Assembly: GCA_001916055.1 (NCBI GenBank)
Contig: MNRR01000009.1
Location: forward strand, 1 to 7,980
Direction: 5' to 3'
Source: Clostridium sp. 28_12
Lineage (GTDB): Bacteria; Bacillota; Clostridia; TANB77; CAG-508
Length of the DNA: 7,980 nucleotides
Shown: piece by piece, positions 1 through 4,997 of the stretch
How the letters are laid out: each line of letters begins with the position of its first letter
Position numbering within the stretch: position 1 is the stretch's first letter
Program-made: the position numbers and the translations under genes
Notes under the pieces: model-generated
Seen by the model: only the letters and a program-made list of their open reading frames with translations
Database searches by the model: none
Told to the model about the DNA's origin: nothing

Positions 1-362
1 AACAAGATGGACAAGTTATAGGAAACAGAGTAAGAGTAAAAGTTATAAAAAATAAAGTAGCTCCACCATTCAGAGAAGCTGAATTTGATGTTCTATATGG
101 AAAAGGAATATCAAAAGAAGGAAACATTTTTGACATGGCTGTAAACCTAGAAATAATAGACAAAAGTGGTTCTTGGTTTAGTTATAATGGAGAAAGAATT
201 GGTCAAGGTAGAGAAAATGCAAAAAGATATCTAGTAGACAGACCAGAACTTCTTGCAGAAGTAGAAAAAAAGGTAAGAGACAATTTTGCGAAAGCATTTG
301 AACAAAGTTTAGGAGAAGAATTACCAGAAGATAAAGAAGAAACTGAGGAACCAGAAGAATAA
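1..362 (+). CDS. recA: RecA recombinase, C-terminal part (5' end outside window)
   Basis: This is the last 119 codons of RecA, the ATP-dependent strand-exchange protein of homologous recombination and the SOS co-protease. The frame is open from base 3, so the gene starts upstream of the window. Seen directly: the end of the core domain (VRVKVIKNKVAPPF, then EAEFDVLYGKGI), followed by the C-terminal domain signature SGSWFSYNGERIGQGRENA and a short tail that is almost entirely acidic (GEELPEDKEETEEPEE). An acidic tail is normal for RecA, where it modulates DNA binding. The Walker A and B motifs and the L1/L2 loops are not in the window, so completeness cannot be judged. The frame ends in TAA at 360-362 and is followed at once by an intrinsic terminator, so it is transcribed separately from recJ. 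The family call is near certain. Confidence 0.97.
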   Translation, partial: QDGQVIGNRVRVKVIKNKVAPPFREAEFDVLYGKGISKEGNIFDMAVNLEIIDKSGSWFSYNGERIGQGRENAKRYLVDRPELLAEVEKKVRDNFAKAFEQSLGEELPEDKEETEEPEE

Positions 363-371
363 TAAACAATT

Positions 372-399
372 AAAATGGCAAGTTATATTGCCATTTTTT
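372..399 (+). terminator. Intrinsic terminator of recA
   Basis: A perfect 10-bp stem, AAAATGGCAA (372-381) paired with TTGCCATTTT (388-397), encloses a 6-nt loop GTTATA and runs into a six-T tract (394-399). It lies 10 nt after the recA stop, so it should end the recA transcript and insulate recJ. Confidence 0.9.
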
Positions 400-420
400 G
401 CTATATTATATTTAATTTAC

Positions 421-449
421 TTGATATTTTTCTAGGATAATAGTAAAAT
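421..449 (+). promoter_or_regulatory. Vegetative sigma-A-type promoter of recJ-rel
   Basis: The -35 hexamer TTGATA (421-426) and -10 hexamer TAAAAT (444-449) are separated by exactly 17 nt, and each matches the consensus at 5 of 6 positions. It sits between the recA terminator and recJ. A transcript would start near position 456, which places the in-frame ATG at 454 outside the mRNA and helps choose the recJ start. The start point is inferred by spacing. Confidence 0.7.
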
Positions 450-455
450 AATTAT

Positions 456-462
456 GGAAGGA
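456..462 (+). promoter_or_regulatory. recJ ribosome-binding site (decides start)
   Basis: GGAAGGA lies 12 nt upstream of ATG 475. It overlaps or abuts the ATGs at 454 and 463, so it cannot serve them. The spacing is slightly long and the leader would be only about 19 nt, so this is a moderate call. Confidence 0.5.
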
Positions 463-474
463 ATGAGTTTTAGA

Positions 475-2163
475 ATGAATAAAAAATGGCAAATATATCA
501 AGTAAATAGCGAAGAAGTAGAAGAATTGCAAAAAAAATATAATATAAACAAAATATTAGCTATAATTTTATCTAATAGAGGAATTGTAGAAGAAGAGCAA
601 ATAAATAAATTTTTAAGTCCAAAAAGAAATGATTTTTATGATCCATATGGAATGCCAGATATGGAAATTGCGGTAAATAGAATCTTAAAAGCAATAGATG
701 ATCAAGAAAAAACAATAATATATGGGGATTATGATGTTGATGGAATAACAAGTGTTACAGTATTAAAAAGTTTTCTAGAAGAAAGAGGACTAAATGTTGG
801 AGTATATATTCCAAACAGATTAGATGAAGGATATGGATTAAATAAAAATGCAGTAGAAAAAATAGCAAAAGAAGGATATAAATTAATGATAACTGTAGAT
901 TGTGGAATATCAGCAGTTGAAGAAGTACAATATGCAACAGAATTAGGAATAGAGACAATTGTAACAGACCATCATGAACCAGGTGATGAGATTCCAAAAG
1001 CACTAGCAGTAGTTGATGCAAAAAGAAAAGATAATCAATATCAATGTAGAAATTTAGCAGGAGTTGGAGTGGTATTTAAATTAATACAAGCAATATCTAT
1101 GAGAACAGGATTAGAAGAGAAAGAATATTTAAAATATTTAGACATAGTATGTTTAGGAACAATTTCAGATATAGTTCCATTAACTGACGAAAATAGAGTA
1201 ATAGTGAAATTAGGATTAAAATTAGTGCAACAAACTAAGAATTTAGGATTAAAAGCAATCTTACAATCAACAGGATATAACAAGATAGATTCAATAGCAA
1301 TATCTTTTGGAGTTGCACCTAGAATAAATGCATGTGGAAGAATGGGACATCAAGAAGATGCATTAAACTTATTTTTATCTAAAGATATAAATGATGTAAA
1401 TGAATTATCAGCTAAATTAAACCAATATAATAAAGAGAGACAAGAAATAGAGAAAAATATATTTGCAGAAGCGGTAAAACAAATAGAAAGAGACAATTTA
1501 GAAAATAATACTACAATTACATTATTAGGAAAGAATTGGCACCATGGAGTAATTGGAATAGTAGCATCTAAAATAACAGAAATGTATTATAAGCCAAGTA
1601 TTTTATTATGCGAAGAAGATGGAATAGGTAAAGGATCTGGGAGAAGTATACCAGGATTTGATTTATACGAAACATTAACAGAATGTAAAGATTCAATTGA
1701 CAGATTTGGTGGACACGAGATGGCTGTTGGAATAACAATAGACAAAGAAAAATTTGAAGAATTTAGAGAAAAATTTGAAGAAAAAGCAAAAGAAAAACAT
1801 ATAGAAGAGATTATTCCAATATTAAAAATAGATTCACAACTAAGTTTAGATGAAATAGATAAACAAACTGTTGATAGTTTAAAAGCAATTGAACCATTTG
1901 GAGAAGAAAACAAAAATCCATTATTTTTATTCAAGAATTTAAAAATAGATTCAATAAGAGCATTAACAGAAGGAAAACATTTAAAACTTACAGTAAAAGA
2001 AAATAAAAACATAGTAAATGCAATTGGATTTAACCTAGGAACATTAGCAAATGAATACAAAATTGGAGATAAAGTAGATATTGTAGGAAATCTTGAAATG
2101 AACAGTTTTAATGGAGTTGATAGTATCCAAATAAACATAAAGGATATAATGAAATCTTTGTAA
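475..2163 (+). CDS. recJ: Single-stranded-DNA-specific 5'-3' exonuclease RecJ
   Basis: RecJ degrades single-stranded DNA 5'-3' in recombinational and mismatch repair. The 562-residue product has the usual family length. Seen in order (numbered from ATG 475): the DHH-domain motif I DYDVDG (85-90), Asp in TVDCG (142), the DHH triad (165-167), LGTISDIVPL (227-236), then the DHHA1 region with HHGVIG (356-361), GSGRS (387-391) and FGGHEMAVG (411-419), and a C-terminal OB-type region with PFGEENKNP (474-482). All expected metal-binding motifs are present, so the enzyme looks active. Three in-frame ATGs exist (454, 463, 475). I chose 475 because GGAAGGA (456-462) can act as its ribosome-binding site and because the predicted transcript starts near 456. 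It is first in a two-gene unit with rel, with no terminator between them. Confidence 0.96.
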   Translation: MNKKWQIYQVNSEEVEELQKKYNINKILAIILSNRGIVEEEQINKFLSPKRNDFYDPYGMPDMEIAVNRILKAIDDQEKTIIYGDYDVDGITSVTVLKSFLEERGLNVGVYIPNRLDEGYGLNKNAVEKIAKEGYKLMITVDCGISAVEEVQYATELGIETIVTDHHEPGDEIPKALAVVDAKRKDNQYQCRNLAGVGVVFKLIQAISMRTGLEEKEYLKYLDIVCLGTISDIVPLTDENRVIVKLGLKLVQQTKNLGLKAILQSTGYNKIDSIAISFGVAPRINACGRMGHQEDALNLFLSKDINDVNELSAKLNQYNKERQEIEKNIFAEAVKQIERDNLENNTTITLLGKNWHHGVIGIVASKITEMYYKPSILLCEEDGIGKGSGRSIPGFDLYETLTECKDSIDRFGGHEMAVGITIDKEKFEEFREKFEEKAKEKHIEEIIPILKIDSQLSLDEIDKQTVDSLKAIEPFGEENKNPLFLFKNLKIDSIRALTEGKHLKLTVKENKNIVNAIGFNLGTLANEYKIGDKVDIVGNLEMNSFNGVDSIQINIKDIMKSL

Positions 2164-2176
2164 TTGTCATTCAAAA

Positions 2177-2183
2177 GGGGGAG
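2177..2183 (+). promoter_or_regulatory. rel ribosome-binding site (decides start)
   Basis: GGGGGAG ends 5 nt before ATG 2189, an optimal Shine-Dalgarno placement. A GTG at 2183 is in the same frame but lies inside this site, so ATG 2189 is the better start. Confidence 0.85.
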
Positions 2184-2188
2184 TGAGT

Positions 2189-4387
2189 ATGACGAAAAAT
2201 TACACAATAAAAGATATAACTGATAAGGTGAAAAAAAACAAGAGATGGGCTGACATCAAATTAATACAAAAAGCATATAACTATGCTGTACAAAAACACG
2301 GAGACCAAAAGAGAAAATCTGGTGAGCCATATATAATTCATCCAACAAATGTAGCATATACAATTGCAGAATTAGGGCTTGATGAACAGACAATTTGTGC
2401 TGCACTTTTACATGATGTTGTAGAAGATACAGATGCAACATATGATGATATAAAAAACGAATTTGGCCCTGAAGTTGCAGAAATGGTAGATGGTGTTACA
2501 AAATTAAAATTAATTCAACATGCATCAATAGAAGAGAATCAAGTAGAAAATTATAGAAAAATGTTTCTTGCAATGGGAAAAGACATAAGAGTAATCATAA
2601 TAAAATTAGCAGACAGATTGCATAATATGAGGACTTTAGAGTTTTTAAGAAGAGATAGACAAATCGCCATAGCAAAAGAAACTATGCAGTTATATGCACC
2701 ACTAGCAAATAGATTAGGTTTCTATTCTATGAAATGGGAATTAGAAGATTTAGCATTTAAGTATTTATATCCAGAAGAATATGGAGAATTAATTAAAGGT
2801 ATAGAACAAAAAAGAGAAGAAAGATTAAAATTTATTGAAAAGATAATGGCAGATATAAGAGTTCAGCTAAAAAAACAACATATAGAAGCGGAAGTAACAG
2901 GAAGAGCAAAACACTTATACAGTATATATAGAAAAATGCAAAGAGACAATAAAACACTTGACCAAATCTATGACTTATTTGCACTGAGAATAATTGTAAA
3001 TTCAGTAAAAGATTGCTATACAGCATTAGGTGTAGTGCATGAAATGTATACACCAATGCCAGGTAGATTTAAAGACTATATAGCAGTACCAAAAGCAAAC
3101 ATGTATCAATCAATACATACAACACTTCTTGGAGAAAAGGGAACACCATTCGAAGTTCAAATTCGTACATGGGATATGCACAGAATTGCAGAATATGGTA
3201 TTGCTGCACATTGGGCATATAAAGAAGCAAATTATGGAAGTAAAAAAGGACAACAAATAGTAAGAGTACAAGATGACAAACTTGCTTGGTTAAGAGAAAG
3301 CTTAGAATGGCAACAAGAAATGCAAGATCCTCAACAATTCTTAGAAACATTAAAAACAGAGTTATTCGAAGATGAAGTATATGTATTTACACCAAAAGGT
3401 GCAATAAAAGTTTTGCCAAAAGGTGCAACACCAATAGATTTTGCATATAGCATACATGCAGAAATTGGTAATCATATGACAGGTGCCAAAATAAATAGTA
3501 AAATGGTACCAATAATAACTCAAATAAAGAATGGAGATATAGTAGAAATACTAACATCTGACAATTCAAAAGGTCCAAGCATGGACTGGCTTAAATTTGT
3601 TAAAAGCTCATCAGCCAGAAATAGAATAATGTCATGGTTCAAAAAAGAGAAAAAAGAAGAGAACATAGAAAAGGGTAAAGATTCAATAGAAAGAGAACTT
3701 AAAAGAATAGGAATGACATATGAAGAACTATTTAAAACAGAATATATAAATCCAATGCTTGAAAGATACAAATACAAAAATCTTGAAGAAATGTATGCAG
3801 CAGTTGGCTTTGGGGCAATAACAGCGACTAAAATAATTGCAAGAATGCTAATTGAATATAGAAAAGAACACAAGGAAGAACAAATTATAGAAGAAAAAAT
3901 AGAAGAATTAGCAACTGCAAAACGTAATAATATAAAACCATCGGATTCAGGAATTATAGTAAAAGGAATAGATAATTGTTTAGTAAAACTTTCTAAATGT
4001 TGCAACCCACTTCCAGGAGATGAAATAATAGGATATATTACTAAAGGACGAGGAGTATCAGTACATAGAAAAGACTGTGTAAATGTAAATGAATTATTAA
4101 AAGAAGAAAACAGAATAATAGATGTTCAATGGTGTAATCAAGAAAAGGTAATTTATACTGTTGAAATAGAAATTTTTGCTAATGATAGAAATGGACTTTT
4201 AGCAGATATTGTTCAAAAAATAAATGAATCGAAAGCAAAACTACTAGGAGTAAATGCCAGAGCAACAAAGGAAAGAGTTGCAGTAACAGAAGTTACACTT
4301 GAAGTTGATAGTCTAGAAGGACTAAATAAAATAATTAGAGAGCTTAGAAAAATTGATAGTGTATATGAAGTAAACAGAAAAAAATAG
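2189..4387 (+). CDS. rel: Bifunctional (p)ppGpp synthetase/hydrolase (RelA/SpoT family)
   Basis: This long RSH enzyme makes (p)ppGpp from ATP and GDP/GTP on stalled ribosomes and also hydrolyses it. The 732-residue product is of normal length. Seen (numbered from ATG 2189): HD hydrolase domain with IIHP (His51), LLHDVVEDT (His75-Asp76) and KLADRLHNMRTL (Asp142, Asn146); synthetase domain with GRFKDYIAVPK (292-302), NMYQSIHTT, FEVQIRT and AAHWAYKE; TGS domain from VYVFTPKG to EILTS (397-457); a Cys-rich motif CCNPLPGD (Cys604, Cys605) with HRKDC (to Cys630); and a C-terminal ACT domain (about 655-730). RFKD is the RxKD form found in bifunctional enzymes, unlike ExDD of synthetase-only RelA, so both activities are expected. 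It lies 25 nt after recJ and is probably cotranscribed. The stop follows an A7 run, and no terminator precedes the next frame. Confidence 0.97.
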   Translation: MTKNYTIKDITDKVKKNKRWADIKLIQKAYNYAVQKHGDQKRKSGEPYIIHPTNVAYTIAELGLDEQTICAALLHDVVEDTDATYDDIKNEFGPEVAEMVDGVTKLKLIQHASIEENQVENYRKMFLAMGKDIRVIIIKLADRLHNMRTLEFLRRDRQIAIAKETMQLYAPLANRLGFYSMKWELEDLAFKYLYPEEYGELIKGIEQKREERLKFIEKIMADIRVQLKKQHIEAEVTGRAKHLYSIYRKMQRDNKTLDQIYDLFALRIIVNSVKDCYTALGVVHEMYTPMPGRFKDYIAVPKANMYQSIHTTLLGEKGTPFEVQIRTWDMHRIAEYGIAAHWAYKEANYGSKKGQQIVRVQDDKLAWLRESLEWQQEMQDPQQFLETLKTELFEDEVYVFTPKGAIKVLPKGATPIDFAYSIHAEIGNHMTGAKINSKMVPIITQIKNGDIVEILTSDNSKGPSMDWLKFVKSSSARNRIMSWFKKEKKEENIEKGKDSIERELKRIGMTYEELFKTEYINPMLERYKYKNLEEMYAAVGFGAITATKIIARMLIEYRKEHKEEQIIEEKIEELATAKRNNIKPSDSGIIVKGIDNCLVKLSKCCNPLPGDEIIGYITKGRGVSVHRKDCVNVNELLKEENRIIDVQWCNQEKVIYTVEIEIFANDRNGLLADIVQKINESKAKLLGVNARATKERVAVTEVTLEVDSLEGLNKIIRELRKIDSVYEVNRKK

Positions 4388-4400
4388 AATGATAGAATGG
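4385..4400 (+). repeat. 8-bp tandem duplication at the rel stop codon
   Basis: TAGAATGA (4385-4392) is followed directly by TAGAATGG (4393-4400), 7 of 8 bases identical. The first TAG is the rel stop. The second is the in-frame stop directly before the start-less frame. It marks the exact junction between the housekeeping unit and the truncated gene. Confidence 0.7.
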
Positions 4401-4803
4401 TAGTGCACAAGCATCACCAGAACAAACAAACTTTACAGTAGAATTTTCAGGAACACCAACAGTTTCTGATTCAAGTAAAGTAGTAGCTGTATTAAATCAA
4501 CAAAATAAATTAAAAGCTACAATGAATGTTAATGGATTAACAGCAAAAGGTGATACAGCAACAGCAACATACACAATTGCAAACACAAGTGCAGACTTAT
4601 CAGCAGTATTATCTGCAACAACATCAAATACAAATGATGAATTTTTCAAAGTAACACAAAACATTGCAAAAGGTACAGTTGCAGCTGGAGATTCAACAAC
4701 AATAACAGTAACAGTAGAATTAATCAAAACACCTATAACACAAGACGAAGAAACAACAATAGGTGTAGATATCACAGCAGAACCACAACAACCAAATGCA
4801 TAA
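4396..4803 (+). pseudogene. 5'-truncated TasA/camelysin-like secreted beta-sandwich protein
   Basis: An open frame of 135 codons runs from just after an in-frame TAG to TAA TAA, but it has no ATG, GTG or TTG until ATG 4522. That ATG has no ribosome-binding site and falls inside the conserved body. The frame opens with NGSAQASPEQTNFTVEF, the sequence expected just after the signal peptide of small SipW-dependent exported proteins (TasA/CalY-like). It continues with beta-strand-like Thr/Val-rich stretches TATATYTIANTS (4555-4590) and GTVAAGDSTTITVTVEL (4672-4722). There are no cysteines or internal stops. The simplest reading is a gene that lost its promoter, start and signal peptide by a deletion ending beside rel; the intact frame implies a recent loss. 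Family assignment rests on pattern recognition and on resemblance to the N-terminal domain of the next gene. A shorter product from ATG 4522 is possible but unlikely. Confidence 0.65.
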
Positions 4804-4821
4804 TAAAAAACAAAAATCAAG

Positions 4822-4879
4822 AAGGTGATAATAGTTGACTAAGAAAATAAAAATCTTGGCCAACTATTATTGCTTTTTT
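4822..4879 (+). terminator. Long hairpin terminator after the truncated gene
   Basis: TAATAGTTG (4829-4837) pairs perfectly with CAACTATTA (4861-4869), and the stem extends outward to 4822/4876 through A-U, G-C and G-U pairs. After one A-C mismatch an inner stem, CTAAGA (4839-4844) with TCTTGG (4854-4859), closes a 9-nt A-rich loop. A T6 tract (4874-4879) follows. This should end the recJ-rel read-through transcript and insulate the surface gene. Confidence 0.85.
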
Positions 4880-4884
4880 CAAAG

Positions 4885-4898
4885 TGTTATAGTAAAAT
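4885..4898 (+). promoter_or_regulatory. Candidate vegetative promoter of the surface-protein gene
   Basis: Two overlapping options lie just after the terminator: an extended -10, TG-T-TATAGT (4885-4893), with no good -35; or TAAAAT (4893-4898), 17 nt after a weak TTGCTT (4870-4875). Either would give a leader of about 95-100 nt that contains the whole tandem repeat. Both are partial consensus matches only. Confidence 0.35.
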
Positions 4899-4918
4899 TA
4901 ACTCAAATAGCGAAAAAG

Positions 4919-4985
4919 TGCACGGAAAAAAAGCGTTTTAAAGTGTGCAATTTTGCACCGAAAAAAAGCGATCTCACGTGTGCAA
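4919..4985 (+). repeat. 35-nt-period tandem repeat in the surface-gene leader
   Basis: Two 32-nt copies, 4919-4950 and 4954-4985, match at 27 of 32 positions. Each opens with TGCAC[G/C]GA7GCG, including an identical A7 run, and closes with GTGTGCAA. At the join the copies form the perfect dyad GTGCAATTTTGCAC (4945-4958). Related half-sites are GTGCAC (4918-4923) and GTGCAA (4980-4985). The final half-site ends 2 nt before the ribosome-binding site. The layout fits a multi-site operator or a structured mRNA leader. I do not recognise it as a known riboswitch. Confidence 0.8.
4939..4964 (+). promoter_or_regulatory. Possible sigma-D (motility-type) promoter inside the repeat
   Basis: TAAA (4939-4942), a 14-nt spacer, then ACCGAAAA (4957-4964) resembles the sigma-D/sigma-28 consensus TAAA-N14-16-GCCGATAA, matching all of the -35 and 6 of 8 bases at -10. 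A transcript would start near 4971, giving a leader of about 27 nt that ends in a strong ribosome-binding site. The match may be chance in AT-rich DNA. Confidence 0.25.
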
Positions 4986-4987
4986 GT

Positions 4988-4992
4988 GGAGG
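4988..4992 (+). promoter_or_regulatory. Ribosome-binding site of the surface-protein gene
   Basis: GGAGG lies 5 nt upstream of ATG 4998 and fixes that ATG as the start. An in-frame TTG at 4953 would add 15 residues before the signal peptide but has no such site and sits inside the leader repeat. Confidence 0.9.
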
Positions 4993-4997
4993 AACAT

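Noticed and set aside
454..474. ATG 454 or 463 as recJ start
   Set aside because: Neither has a properly spaced ribosome-binding site, and 454 precedes the predicted transcript start.
1587..2207. 206-residue minus-strand ORF opposite recJ
   Set aside because: It is antisense to conserved RecJ sequence, with Phe/Ser/Leu-rich content expected from the complement of AT-rich coding DNA; no start signal.
4378..4395. A7 slippery run at the rel stop as a -1 frameshift joining rel to the downstream frame
   Set aside because: A-AAA-AAA is in the right phase and the -1 frame is the remnant's frame, but after slippage the reading is ATA GAA TGA TAG, so two stops block it before 4396.
4522..4803. Independent 93-residue gene from ATG 4522
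   Set aside because: There is no ribosome-binding site and the conserved protein sequence clearly continues 42 codons upstream; this ATG is an internal Met.
4953..4997. TTG 4953 as start of the surface protein
   Set aside because: It lies inside the leader repeat without a ribosome-binding site, and would put 15 polar residues before a textbook signal-peptide start at ATG 4998.
4910..4997. Invertible promoter (phase-variation switch) or cyclic-di-GMP riboswitch in the leader
   Set aside because: The only inverted arms are 6 bp and adjacent, with no long inverted repeats flanking a promoter; the sequence does not follow the cyclic-di-GMP aptamer pattern I know.
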